Source: Ampullaceana balthica
Taxonomy: Eukaryota; Mollusca; Gastropoda; Lymnaeidae
Length of the DNA: 64,000 nt
Direction of reading: 5' to 3'
Assembly: GCA_944989445.1 (NCBI GenBank)
Contig: CALYLW010000053.1
Location: 398,501 to 462,500, forward strand
Shown here: one piece after another, positions 43,921-55,640 of the stretch
Layout of the letters: every line of letters begins with the position of its first letter
Position numbering within the stretch: position 1 is the stretch's first letter
Made by a program: the position numbers and the translations under genes
The notes under the pieces: generated by a model
Told to the model about the DNA's origin: nothing
The model's input: the letters and a program-made list of their open reading frames with translations, nothing else
The model's database searches: none

Positions 43921-44270
43921 TTTTTTCACTGGACTGACAAATAAGATAGCCTACACGCACATGTTATAATTTGTAAAGGTAGACTAGTATTTAATTTTAA
44001 CTTTAAAATGTATTTGTTAAAATTATACTTTTTGATAATTATGTCAGTTTCCACAGCCTGAAAGAGAAATAGTGAAGTTCCTCGTTGCCGTTGAAGGAAG
44101 AAAGATAGGGGGAGGGGGGATAATGAAGAGTCGAAGATAGTAGAGTATCATTTTGTAGAAAAATAAATTTTGCGTTGAATGGATATTTTATAATCCCCTT
44201 TTAAATCACAATAGTTTTGAAATTTGAGTATTTGCAAGCAATTCCAGAGGGGTGGCAGTGGTGAAAGCGC

Positions 44271-44420
44271 TAAGGGGCTGTCCATTAATTATGTCAACAA
44301 ATTATTGGCGATTTTTACCCCCCCCCTCCCCCTTGTCAACAACTTGTCAAACTTCCATAGTCATAGACACCCCTAAAAAAATTACGTCAACATTTGATTA
44401 CCCCCCCACACACCACCACC
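44271..44420 (+). mobile_element. MITE end of a related family
   Basis: ggggctgtccattaattatg followed by tcaacaaattattggcg and C-runs resembles the CCGTCCATAAATGACGTCAC family with tgtcaa in place of cgtcac. Only one end is clear. Confidence 0.5.
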
Positions 44421-44599
44421 AAAAACTATAGGCCTAATAAAATAAATAAAAGTAAAATGTAACAATATATATATATATATATAGATTTTTTACATAGACT
44501 AGTTTACAACTTTTAGCTAATGCGTAATTTTTTTATTCACATCTATGCTTAATTATGGGTAAGGTATCATTTTCTATTAACTTTTATATATCTATTTTT

Positions 44600-44705
44600 A
44601 ACCGCGGTGTACCTAGCCTTGACATAATGCTTTGGCTAGGTCCACCGCCGCGGTGTACGCAGGCCTATAGCTAGGTCCACCGCCGCGGTGTACGTAGTGC
44701 CGGCC
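44600..44705. repeat. GC-rich 35-bp tandem doublet
   Basis: gctaggtccaccgccgcggtgtacg occurs in two copies 35 bp apart (from 44635 and 44670; split here as gctaggtccaccg + ccgcggtgtacg), preceded by a partial inverse ccgcggtgtacctagcc at about 44603. Strongly CpG-rich within AT-rich DNA. Confidence 0.7.
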
Positions 44706-45121
44706 AATAAATAAACAAAATGGTTGCATCAAGATCAGACTATTTACTGTTGAGAGCCGAAAAAATGCCTTAGAAATTAGAAAGACTTACAAATTAGCGC
44801 TGAAATACAACATACTATAATGCATTTAATAAATTAAAAACGTAAGTTCTCACGAGAAAATTAAATTTCGCTGTGAAGTAATACATAATTCATGTAGAAA
44901 CTGCAGGATTACGTTTTGCCTTTATTTTAAGTGAAAGAGTTTAACTTTTAAAAGTTTTATCATTATTTTTTTAAAGGTGTGCTAATAAACTCACTTATGC
45001 TTTACCATGGGGCATTAACAGATATTTAATGTCGTTATTGTTGCTTTTTTAAAAATGGCCAAGGCCAAAGTATCAATTAGTTCCATAATTCATAATTTTT
45101 AATTATTTTTTCAATTCATTA

Positions 45122-46384
45122 CAGTGGGACCCGCTTAAGTCGACGACGACCTTTGGGTATGAAAAATGGCGCTGAGATAACCGATCACCGAGTTAAAAGA
45201 AAACCAATATGGCGGCAAAATATTAACATGCCTAACATGCGCTTGAAATTTCTTTATAATTATATACATGATGGATGTGCGTTAATTAGTGATGGGACGA
45301 TTAATCGGAATCGTATCGGAATATCGGGACCCTAATATTTCTTCACTCTTTCCTAAAGTTATTGATTACGTCTCTGTGGTCATGTTTCGATTCAATTTAA
45401 TTGTTTTAAAAAGTTACCAGTTTATAATTGTCTGCGCATGCGTTAAAGGTCAAATTTTTCACCTCGCCTCATGCCTCATGGCGCGTGTTTGCAATGCCCG
45501 TGGAATCGGCGAATTAAAAAAAAATAAACATATCAATATGGTAATTTTAAGTTTAATGCTTTTGACGTGCAGGATATCTGTCACTATGAGACTGCACTCG
45601 AATTTCCTCCGTCAATCAAATGATATGTGTAACTTGTAATATAAATAGTAACAAATGTGGCCTTGACCTTATCAGAATTCGACCTACAACAGTGATGACG
45701 TGTATATTATATATCTACTAGAATATTAAGAAAATGATTTGATTTCACAGTCACGCGCGTGTTAGTCACAGTCACGTATCTTACTGGTAACAAAGCAACA
45801 ACAAACTTTTAAAAGAATAATAATAATTTTTTATTTAATTATATAACAACCACCGTCGATTCTCGATACAAACCTTTATGTTCTTTTCTAAAGATATTCG
45901 TTTATCTTAAGAAAAAAAATGATTAATGCATCAGAAAATGAATTAAGTTTAATAATAATATAACATACACGGCGGAATAATGACGGATTAAAGACCACTA
46001 ACGCGATTTTCGAGTACCTCAGGTGATTACATACTCAACAAACGGAATCATATTGAAAGTAAAAACATCCGGTAATTTTATTGAAATCTCGTAGAATCAC
46101 ACAATAGCCGGAAGTCTCGAAGAAAGTGAAATGTCAACACTGTTTTGAACTAAAAATGCCAAAGTGCATTGCTAGGCGAACAGACAGGGATCGAGCTAAC
46201 CGACGTTAAGTTGCAAATTTGGCACTCTTTTGTGCTCGAAATATTAGGGCTTGGCGACTTAAAAAAATCGAATAAACCGATGAAAAAATGCAAAGACAAA
46301 GAGAGAATTTGGCGGTTCAAAAAAAAACCGTCGACTTAATAGAGTAGACGAGTTAACTGGGCTCTAGTTAAGTGGGCCCCACTG
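45122..46384. mobile_element. pogo/Tigger-like element, both ends present
   Basis: Left end CAGTGGGACCCGCTTAAGTC and right end ttaagtgggccccactg are inverted repeats, with TA immediately outside both (45120-45121, 46385-46386), as in Tc1/mariner-pogo elements. Length 1263 bp. No transposase is recognised; an open frame at 45289-45639 has no familiar motif. It shares most of its interior with 4346-5470. Confidence 0.85.
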
Positions 46385-46429
46385 TAATTCATACTCATTT
46401 TAATATTACTATTAACTATTAATATTTAT

Positions 46430-47040
46430 TATAATTATAGTAATAGTTTTGTATACTGTATAGTTATACAGTATAGTAGTATAGTGTATACTTTGCAATG
46501 TTTAGTCACAAAAAAATTACTAGAGATGTCACATTTTGCATCAGCTTAAATAGTATTGATACACTTTATAGCTGACTTAAAATTGCTTCATATAAAACTA
46601 GATACGACCAGCCGCATGGCATAGCATATGCCATAATACACCATACGCCACAGACTTGCTCATAGATAGTGCAAATAAAGGGGGCAGGGGCAAAGTATGG
46701 ACTCAAACTACAGCACGAAGAAATCAGAACAACACTAGTGAACGTAGGGGGGGGGGTACGGCGACACATTGTTGGTCTTGAGACATAGGCATTGCAGTTA
46801 GCTACCTGTCCCAACCACCCTAGCTTGCCAACTATAAACTGGGATTGGTCGAACCTAGCGAGGGCAATTCGTCATGCTTATTTGCACTTGTCTTATGCTT
46901 GTCCTGGTGAATTATACATTCAATATGATACAGATAGGCAAAAGTTTTTAGATACAAAGATTTTGCTATGAAAAACACAATGCACAAGTAGCATTTCTGT
47001 AATTCTCATCTTCCATCAATTTTAATTTTAAGCAGCAATT
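46430..47040 (+). repeat. segmental repeat shared with 30940-31560
   Basis: Partner of the segment at 30940-31560 with the same landmarks in the same order. It lies just downstream of the pogo-like element. Non-coding. Confidence 0.75.
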
Positions 47041-47177
47041 TTTCTTGCCATCATATTAGGTGCATCATCTGCAGCACTAATTAAAAAAAATAATTTTTCA
47101 CTGACATATTTTTTACATTAAGTAATTTTTGGCTAATTATTATTATATTCAACTTATCTGATCTAATATATTAAAGA

Positions 47178-48517
47178 CTAGCAGACCCGTCGTGCGTTGC
47201 AACGACCTCAATAAAAAGGAATACATATAGATAAAAAAGAAATTACTTTAAGGGTCACTGGGCCCATCAGTTTAACATATGAAGTTCGAAAATCTGTTCA
47301 TTTTCATTACAAATATATAAATATATTTATCTATTTTGCTCAATATAGTGTAAAATTGAATGGGGAATACAATACATGTATACTAAAAGTTTAGTAAAAA
47401 CAAATTTAGGGCCCCCAGTCCCGAGGAAATGGACATTAGGAGTTCAGTGCCCTATAGTAATTTAATATAGACTCTTAAGTTTTTATATACCATATTTGGT
47501 CAAAATCCAGTTATTTTCTCATTATCTAACAATTAAACTAATTTCTATTTAGCTAATATAAGAAAAAAAATACATTAAGGGGCCCTCGGGCCCATTCGGT
47601 TCAAGATGTACATTTGGAATACCTGTTCATTTAAATTCAGTTTAATCATGGATATATTTCTAAAGATCGGTAAAAATAGAATGACAAATAATATCTCAAA
47701 CATATATGAAAAATAGACATTTGGGGCCCCCGACCCAATCGATGTAAGATGTAAATTTCAACATGCTGTTCATTTTAATTCAGTTTAATCATGGATATAT
47801 TTCTCAAGATCGTTAAAAATAGAATGGCAAATAATATCTCAAACATATTAGAAAAAAAAGACATTTGGGGCCCCCAGGCCTGAACAACTGGATATTAGAC
47901 ATGCAATGCCCTTTTTTATTTTAATATGGGCTACCAAGTTTTTATATACAAAGTTTAGTTAAGATCCATTCATTTACTCAGTAGCTATCACATAAACTAA
48001 TTTTTATATAGCTCATATTAGTAATTAGTAAAAAACGACATTAAGGGCCCCAGGGCCCAAATAGTGCAAGATGTCAAGTTCAAAACACCTGTTTATTTCA
48101 ATCAATTTCATAAAGGATATATTTCTCTATATTTATCTGGATCTTTAATAATTGAATGGGGAATAAAATCTTAAATGTTTATGAAAAAAGACATTTTGGG
48201 CCCCCAGCCCCAAACAAATGAACATTAGGAAATTAGTGTGCTATAGTATTTCAATATTGGCTACCAAGTTTTTATACACAAAGTTTGGTTAAGATCCATC
48301 AATTTACCTAATTATTTTTATATAGCTCATGTGAGAAAAAATACTATTATGGGCCCCCCGCACCCCATGAGTGTTAAATTTTGCAAAAAATGTTGCCTAT
48401 TATCATCACAGGAGCGTACTCAAAAGTCTCCCAAAGTTTCATGACGATCGGATGAATGGTTTAGTCAGCTATAACAGACATGCATACATACATACATTGA
48501 TTTTTATATATATAGAT
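47178..48517 (+). repeat. second copy of the CTAGCAGACCC element
   Basis: Starts CTAGCAGACCCGTCGTGCGT and ends catacatacattgattttta plus a short TA run. Units with (a)ttaaggg(g)cc ... gggccc recur near 47250, 47573, 48035 and 48348. The word aatttcatgacgatcggatg-like near 48440 and the CATA repeats before the end resemble the 3' ends of several animal retroposons, but no protein is encoded. Confidence 0.7.
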
Positions 48518-48853
48518 AATCCTTCTATCCAGAAGATTATTGCGTCCTATGCTTATCCATGGTTCATTATTAGTCTGGAATTTTTATGAGCTTTAAATGT
48601 TGATTAAGTGTTAGTTTTCCTGGTTTCCTCGGGCAGCCCATTCCACTTTCGAATTCCAGTTGGGAAGAACGAGAATGTATATGTTTGTTCTAGCTTTTGC
48701 ATATGGAAAAACAAAAGTATTTTTATCCCTATCTCTATGTGAGGTTTTTACCAAGGTATCTTTGTGTTGTATGTCCAAGTTAGAATTAATTGCCTTATAT
48801 ATATATAATACTACTTTGCTATTTTTTATTCTACATAGGGATTCCATTATCAT
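48505..48853 (-). pseudogene. LINE 3' end (GATAA-tailed family)
   Basis: The minus strand reads A-I-N-S-N-L-D-I-Q-H-K-D-T-L, D-K-N-T-F-V-F-P-Y-A, then shifts frame where the family has F-F-P-S-G-I-R-A-W-N-G-L-P. The tail at 48560-48505 has the gaaggat/gataa words of the family. It is 5' truncated at about 48853 and directly abuts the previous element. Confidence 0.75.
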
Positions 48854-49204
48854 GACTTTATTATTACTCCTAACTCCTAATTATTTTGCGTCTTTAAATT
48901 CATTTATTTGTTTTCTATAAATGAAATATTTTGAATTTATTTGTTTCTTTTCAAATCCTTTATATAAACTTCACAGTCTTGTCGTCGTCCCGTTGAAAAA
49001 CAAAAGTACAAAATGACCCACTTCCTGGGATCTTCTATCATAATTTTAGATAGATCAAATGTACTGTAATTAAATTAATGTATTTTTAGATAATCTCTAT
49101 GCATCTCTATGTAGCATGTAAATTGTAAATGTTTATGCTAGTCTGTCGTGTTGTGCGTATTATAATGAACATACTTTTGTAATAATAATTTCCCGATCTG
49201 TAAA
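48854..49204. other. spacer with a dispersed-repeat fragment
   Basis: 49010-49110 is a short reverse-complement relative of the 20-21 kb unit (gatcaaatgtactgtaatta, aattaatgtatttttag). Otherwise nothing recognised. Confidence 0.5.
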
Positions 49205-49288
49205 TGTTTATCCAGCGGCATAGCGTGGGTATGTGCCGCCCGGGGCAGAAACCCAAATTTGCTGCCTCGAAAATATGTTAATGCTATA

Positions 49289-49898
49289 TGATCCGTCCAT
49301 AAATGACGTCACGCACCTATATTTGTGACGATGTGTGACAAGGGGGAAAAGGGGGGGGGTAAGAATTGTGGCGCCACGTGAAAACACGCTACTTTAAATC
49401 AAAGTAATCCACTTAAATATTCTATTTCTTACTATTTTTTATGACGTTTTACATGGATTCACGCGTGTTGCGCAGTGAAGTCTTACACTAAATCAGTGTT
49501 TCTTAAATAGTGGGGCGCCCCCCGCCCCCCCGAGGGTGGCGCGAGGCTCCGTACAGGGGGGGGGGCTCGTTTGACCGTTATGCAGAGGTGTACTTATAAC
49601 AATTTTATAGACAAATGATACTATTTAAAGTCGCGCAGGGGGGGGGCGCGAAATGTTTTCTTTCTTCCTAGGGGGGGGCTTGAGAGAAAATAATTGAGAA
49701 ACACTGCACTAAATACATACTAAAATGACAATAAATTGATTTGAAACTTGCTCATTTTCAAATACAAAATAGATGCTTTTAGGGGGAGGGGTCACAGCTT
49801 GTGATGTCATATTGGAGGGGAATTCTAAGTTTTTGTGACGAAGTGTGACGAGTTAAAAATCGACCAAAATCGCGTGACGTCATTTATGGACGGACCCT
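49289..49898 (+). mobile_element. MITE nested in the hAT element
   Basis: Left end near atccgtccataaatgacgtc, right end gacgtcatttatggacggac. It lies 76 bp inside the left end of the host hAT. Family landmarks are in order, and the element is itself split by a hAT MITE at 49494-49706. Confidence 0.85.
49494..49706. mobile_element. hAT MITE nested in the MITE
   Basis: Starts CAGTGTTTCTTAAATAGT and ends AATTGAGAAACACTG (inverted), flanked by a perfect 8-bp duplication CACTAAAT (49486-49493, 49707-49714). Rich in G- and C-runs (ggggcgcccccc). This is the innermost of a three-layer nest. Confidence 0.9.
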
Positions 49899-52209
49899 TA
49901 AGTACCAGGTAGTCTTTATTAGAAAATAAAAATAAGGACACAATACATTTTTGTGTTATAAATCAAGAGAAAAGCTTCATTTCTTGAATAAAATTGAAGT
50001 TTTATGTTTTTTTCTCATTGCACAATTGTTTTCAGCCATACCATGCTCAATAGCCAAAAATAACTATTGATTAGATAATATTGGTGTATTCATTATTGAT
50101 CTTAATTAATTTTTATTAACTTAATTTTAGAGAATCTATTTTAACACATTGTATTATTTAAGACATTGTTTGAATTAATGATACTATTTTAGGCAGGTTA
50201 AATCTAGCCTAAATACCTTTTTAAAAAATTTGAATAAATTAACTGGTCTTGAATTCATTTATTCTTTTTTACCCGTGGGGTTCAAATATTCCTTGTTTGA
50301 CAATGACACGTGAGATATTTTGTATACTCTAATTTGAAGGAAAATTTTCAAAGTCCAGAATATTAGCTGGTGTATGAAAATCTTATCTGTTTTCTAAATT
50401 CGATATAACTGCCTAAAATCCCACATGAATTTCTACAGTAATCTCATGTTATTATTATGAAGAATAAAACTTTCCACATAAAATTTTATTAAATATCAAA
50501 GCATCCCTTAGTATTCCATTAATTTGTGAAAAGCCCCTGTTGAACACTATAAGTTTGTAAATAATTTCGGGCATCTTTGATATAAATTATAAATTAGAAA
50601 ATAAAAAGATTTCATTGTGACTATCAAAGTTCCTGCGTCTGTTCGTGTGTTGAGCTTTTTGTCTGCATCTATCAATTCTTCTATAGCTTTAAAAATAACC
50701 TCAAAATGTATACCATGGTATATTCACTATTTTCGTATCCTGAATTCTGTTTAATGCATTGCATGTAGAAGCAATTTGATATTCCAAATGAAGTATGGGA
50801 CACGGAAAAGAATGCGTAACAACGTTCTAGTATACTAAAACAGTGAGACTTAGAGAGTTCGTTTCAGTAGGAGTATCATGTAAACAAATTGGTTAAATGA
50901 ACTTTTTGTGCGAGATTTGACATTGAAATTAAATTTTTTGAGTTTTTCTTTAACTCATGCATACTTTTCAGCCATGAAGAAATATTAACACACGTTGGGC
51001 CTCTGCAGTCCATTATTTTAAGATCATCAATTATTTAAAATCTTTTTAGAAATGTCGTAAGAACCTCTTGCAACTTTGTTTTGTTCTTTATTAATTGTTT
51101 ATTCTTTTTATCCAATCTATGATTCTTTGCATTGCCAAAACAAAACAAAATGGTAATGTTTGAGCACTTGTTCAAGATTGGCTACTTTTGTGTTTGTGTG
51201 TGTCAAGTTTTAATTCCATTAGAATTTTATTCATCATTTTTATTGATTCCACACAAAAAATAGACATTAACATTAAAATAATTTTGCTTTGAAAGAAAAG
51301 ACCATATAACTACGCCAACAACTTTGTTCCAGTAGTTTACCTACGTTAAAATCTATTAAATGTACCAGCACATAATTGTCATGTTGGTACACTACTTCAG
51401 CCCCAATGTTTTTTCAGCTCAGTAGCATTAGATTTATAAGTCTTTAGATTAATAAAAGAATAGGAGTTTGAAATTTTGGCATTAGAAAAGTCTACTTATT
51501 TTAATATAGTTTCTTTCCTTTAAAAAAAAGAAGTATCTTCTTTTTATTTTATTTTGTTAAAATTTTATTTTAACGTTATTTATTTTTTGAAGCTAATTAA
51601 CGAGGAATTTGCCGCCCCCCCCCTCACATAAAGTGCCGCGTACATTAAGATTTGCTTTTACAACAGGGAAAAGCTGTCAAATTTTAAGAACCAATTAAGT
51701 TGATACCACATCAGGCTCTGGTTTTTCAGAACAGTAGCATCAGAAGAATTTAAGAAGTTTTGGAGTTGAAACGTTCACATGCTTGATTATATTTCCTTTA
51801 TTTCTTTTATTAATTTCTTATTTGGCTGTTATTTTATTTTGATTAAAAGCTCCACTTTCTTATAAAATTTTCATTGTTAGAAATTCTATATAAAAACTAC
51901 TAGGAATTTGCCGCCCCTGGCAAAGTGCCGACCGGGGCGGTCGCCCCCCCCCCTGCCCCCTTCGCTATGCACTGTGTTTATCCTAGTCTCAGGGGATGCA
52001 TATTATATTGAATGTACTTTTATAATATTTTTCCAATCTGTAAATGTTTGTGCTAGTCTGTCGCACCATATGTATTTTGTCATTAATAAACGATTTATAG
52101 TCCGAAACTTTGTTTTTACAGGTAGTTTCATTCTTTGGTACTCTTTAGCTCTACTGGTGCTTTCAATTTCATATGATTTACTATTTTTTAAGAACATTTG
52201 TTTAGTTAT

Positions 52210-53690
52210 AAACCCTTTATAAATTTTAAAGTGGATATTTAATAAATTAAAGATTTTTTTGAGTCAAAATATAAAATATCAAATTTTACATGGAGCAATA
52301 TTTAACTAGATTTAATCTTTAATTTCTTTCTTTTTTTAAAAAAAATCTTTTTGACAACCTTAGTTTCTGATCAATGATGTTTGGTTTTTTTCACAAATGG
52401 ATTTTTATTTACTTTTAAATCTGAATAAAATAACTGTCTTCCCAGAAATGTCCTTTAATTTTTATTAAAATGGATGGAGAAATAGAAATTTAATTATCAG
52501 TAACTCAGTAAAGTAAACTAATAAAAAGTGATTATGAGGTTACATTGGTTGTTAGTCTGTAATTACATTTATTTTTACCTGCTTAGCCCAAGTAAAAGCT
52601 AATTATAATGTACTTGTTTAGCAAAATCTCAACAGACTGCATAAAAATAATTTGAAACGCTTAGAGGAATTGACATATGTTGTGTTTGAGGAAAATGTAT
52701 CTGTAGCACTCAAAATGTGTATTTTTATCAAATAATATATACTTGAATAATTAATTTTAAATTTACTTGCTTCTACTTCCATGTTAAGAAAAATAATCTC
52801 TTATCGCAATTATATTGACTAGGTAGTTTCAGTCGACTTCGATAAATCACCTCATTTGTAAATAAAACTTGATTATTTTGTATGTTTCCTAAATTTTTAT
52901 GAATTATAAAGTTATGACAAATATGTGATTTATGTGAATTGTTGTCAGATATACTGAAGAGACAGTTGGACAAAGTATTTTGGAATACACATTCCGGCTG
53001 TTGGCCAAATGTACATGACTTCTTCATAACCACAAGCAATGTTTGTGTGCACGTTCTAGTCTTGATGATAGAGGGGTAGTCAATTACGATTGGTGAAACT
53101 TTCGTTCTTGTATTTATAATATATAGTAACAGGTAATATTTACATCTTTTCGACTTTTAGAATAAAGATTAGTGATGGGATGATACCAAAATTTTAATGA
53201 TTCCGATACTTCTACGCAATTATCCCGATTCCCAATACAATTCAGATTCCTGAATATTACTACATATATGTATTACTGTGCCCTGGTATTAACATATTTA
53301 ATTAAAAATAAAAGTTGAGAATTTATTAGGAAAGGTTATTAACTAGCTATTGAAGCTTTACAATATGATAGATAACAATGTATTTGAATGGTTTTATTTA
53401 AAAACATCTATCAATGATCAATAATTCCATATTAATAATGCAAAGATGTAGTATTGAATTTCTATAGATAAGATATTGCCTGCCAGTATATAATCTATAG
53501 TTATGTGTTACTTATAGTAATTATTAAAACTATATTGCATAATAGTAATAAAGACATATATGACATTTGTTTTTCATTTGAAGGCTTAAGTCCATTTTTA
53601 TTTTTATTTTATTATTTTAATATTTTTACTGACCAGCTTCTATTTTCATTACAGTAACTAGTAACTACTGAACTTTGTCTTTTGAGTTTC
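52210..53690 (+). other. upstream flank of block C
   Basis: Collinear with 31840-33480 and, for its first part, with 40300-40560. It carries an extra piece at about 53170-53455 relative to block B (starting tagtgatgggatgataccaa, a hAT-end-like word). Promoter elements cannot be called safely. Confidence 0.7.
53170..53455. mobile_element. insertion in the block C upstream flank
   Basis: Block B reads aataaagatagtctgatttg then tatagataagatatt; block C has about 280 extra bases between aataaagat and tatagataagatatt. The left end resembles hAT-type tagtgatgggac, also seen near 45290. The right end is not defined. Confidence 0.5.
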
Positions 53691-53694
53691 AGAT

Positions 53695-53757
53695 ATGTCA
53701 AGTGCAAATCTAGCACCATTTCAAATGCACCTGAAGAAATGCGGTAATCAATACTGA
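53695..53757 (+). other. conserved exon-like start, block C
   Basis: Follows gagtttcag, a plausible splice acceptor. ATG at 53695 opens MSSANLAPFQMHLKKCGNQY and then TGA. Block B has the same first 13 residues. GGTAAT at 53742-53747 could contain a splice donor, which would make this a small coding exon spliced onto the finger exon. Without transcripts this is inference. Confidence 0.35.
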
Positions 53758-53849
53758 CAAATGAAGCAAGTGGAAATATTTAGACTGACTTATCATATGA
53801 TAGCTAAAAATACCTGTTAGAAAATAAGTCTCAAGATTAATGTATCTTC

Positions 53850-54042
53850 TTATCTGTCAGTGTCAAGCAAATCATTTAGATGAAAACACACATGGGATAA
53901 AAAAAACTTTCAAATGTAATAATTGTGGGAGAGTTTTATTTATATTTTGATCACTAAATAAACACAGAACACATTCTTGAACAAAACTTTCAAATTTTAT
54001 ATCTGTGGTAAATATTACAACAGTCTGTTAACATAACACATA
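53850..54042 (+). pseudogene. decayed fingers upstream of the block C open frame
   Basis: Finger words (ctttcaaatgtaataattgt, gatcactaaataaacacaga, atctgtggtaaatattaca) occur with stops and small deletions. They show that the array once extended further 5'. Confidence 0.65.
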
Positions 54043-54978
54043 ATGGCAAATTCAGGTGACAAACATTTCAAATGTGATGTTTGTGGAAAATGTTTTACGT
54101 TTTCTGGTTACCTAACTCAACACAAAGGGTCACATTCAGGAGAAAAACCTTTTAAATGTCATGTTTGTGGAAAATGTTTTACAATTTCTGGTTACCTAAC
54201 TAAACACAAAAAGACACATTTAGGAGGAAAACCTTTCAAGTGTGATGTTTGTGGGAAATGTTTTGCACAATCTGGTAACCTAACTCAGCACAAAAGGACA
54301 CATTCAGGAGAAAAACCTTTTAAATGTGATGTTTGTGGGGCATGTTTTTCACATTCTGGTAATCTAACAGTACACAAAAGTGCTCATTCAGGAGAAAAAC
54401 CTTTCAAATGTCATGTTTGTGGGAAATGTTTTACACAATGTAGTCACCTAACAGGACACAAGAGGACACATTCAGGAGAAAAACCTTTTAAATGTGACAT
54501 CTGTGGTGAATGTTTCACACGATCTGATTACCTAACTAATCACAAAAGGACACATTCAGGAGAAAAACCTTTCAAATGTAATGTTTGTGGGAAATGTTTT
54601 CCACAATCTGGTAAACTAACAGTACACATAAGGACACATTCAGAAGAAAAACCTTTCCAGTGTGATCTTTGTGGAAAATTTTTTACACTTTCTGGGTACC
54701 TAACTCAACACAAAAAAACACATTCAGGAGAAAAACCTTTTAAATGTCATGTCTGTGGAGAATTTTTTACACATTCTTGGTACCTAACTAGACACAAAAA
54801 GACACATTCAGGAGGAAAACCTTTCAAATGTGATGTTTGTGGGAAATGTTTTACACAATCTGGTAACTTAACTAAGCACATATTCGCACATTTAGTAGAA
54901 AAACCTTTCAAATGCCATGTCTGCGGGAAATGTTTCACAACGTCAGGATTCCTAACCATTCACAAAAGGACACATTAA
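54043..54978 (+). CDS. C2H2 zinc-finger protein, block C, 11 fingers
   Basis: The longest credible coding region. 311 residues form 11 consecutive 28-residue C2H2 fingers, every one keeping both cysteines and both histidines (C-x2-C-x12-H-x3-H), joined mostly by S-G-E-K-P-F linkers. Residues -1 to 6 of the helices vary between fingers (for example F-S-G-Y-L, Q-S-G-N-L, H-S-G-N-L, Q-C-S-H-L, R-S-D-Y-L, Q-S-G-K-L), as in DNA-recognition helices. Most fingers have CGKCF. There is no KRAB, BTB, SCAN or other N-terminal domain. The first ATG is a mutated linker and decayed fingers precede it, so the true N terminus may be elsewhere, perhaps spliced from 53695. The stop is a TCA-to-TAA change in the linker after finger 11. 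It may be a living gene or a recently dead one. Confidence 0.7.
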   Translation: MANSGDKHFKCDVCGKCFTFSGYLTQHKGSHSGEKPFKCHVCGKCFTISGYLTKHKKTHLGGKPFKCDVCGKCFAQSGNLTQHKRTHSGEKPFKCDVCGACFSHSGNLTVHKSAHSGEKPFKCHVCGKCFTQCSHLTGHKRTHSGEKPFKCDICGECFTRSDYLTNHKRTHSGEKPFKCNVCGKCFPQSGKLTVHIRTHSEEKPFQCDLCGKFFTLSGYLTQHKKTHSGEKPFKCHVCGEFFTHSWYLTRHKKTHSGGKPFKCDVCGKCFTQSGNLTKHIFAHLVEKPFKCHVCGKCFTTSGFLTIHKRTH

Positions 54979-55640
54979 GGTGAAAAACCTTTCAAATGAG
55001 ATTTCTGTGGTCAAGGTTTCACAAAATCTGGTCACCTAACAGAACATACAAGAACACGTTCTTGAGAAAAATGTTTCAAATATGTTTGTGGGAAATATTT
55101 TACACTTTTTGGTAACCTTACAGAATACACATTCAGGTGAAAACCCTTTCAAATGTCATGTTTGTGGTAATGTTCACATTCTGGTTACCTCCAACTAAAC
55201 ACAAAAAGGACACATTCAGGAGAAAAATCTTTCAAAGGAGACATCTGTGGCCAAGTTTTCACACGATCTGATCACCTAACTAATCACAAAATGGCACATT
55301 TAGGAGAAAAGCGTTTCAAATGTGACGTTTGTAGGAAATGTTTTACACTTTCTGGTAACCTAACTCAATACAAAAGGACACATTCAGTAGAAAAACCTAA
55401 CAGGACATAGAAGGATACATTCAGGAGAAAAACTTTTCAAATGTCATGTTTGTAGGAATTTTTTTTACACAATCTGGTAAACTTACTAAACACATATTGG
55501 CAAATTAAGAAGAAAAACCTTTCAAATGCCATATCTGTAGGAAATGTTTCACTACGTCAGAATTATAAGCATTCACAAAAACAAAACGCATTATGGAGAA
55601 AGACCTTTAAAATGAAATGTCTGTGGTCAAGGTTTCACAC
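54979..55640 (+). pseudogene. decayed fingers downstream of the block C open frame
   Basis: At least six further finger remnants in several frames (for example around 54990, 55085, 55155, 55230, 55318, 55440, 55520). Stops and indels are frequent. The family's terminal finger (T-R-N-S-S-L-N) is not seen here, so the natural 3' end appears lost. Confidence 0.7.

Larger units (their letters stand above)
49213..51974. mobile_element. hAT element with nested MITEs
   Basis: Starts CAGCGGCATAGCG and ends CGCTATGCACTG, flanked by a perfect 8-bp duplication TGTTTATC (49205-49212, 51975-51982). Both subterminal regions have gccg(c/a)c(c)ggggc. Length 2762 bp including nested MITEs. The 49900-51600 interior is AT-rich; I could not read a transposase with confidence. 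The second copy (62007-63487) shares 50644-51974. Confidence 0.9.
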
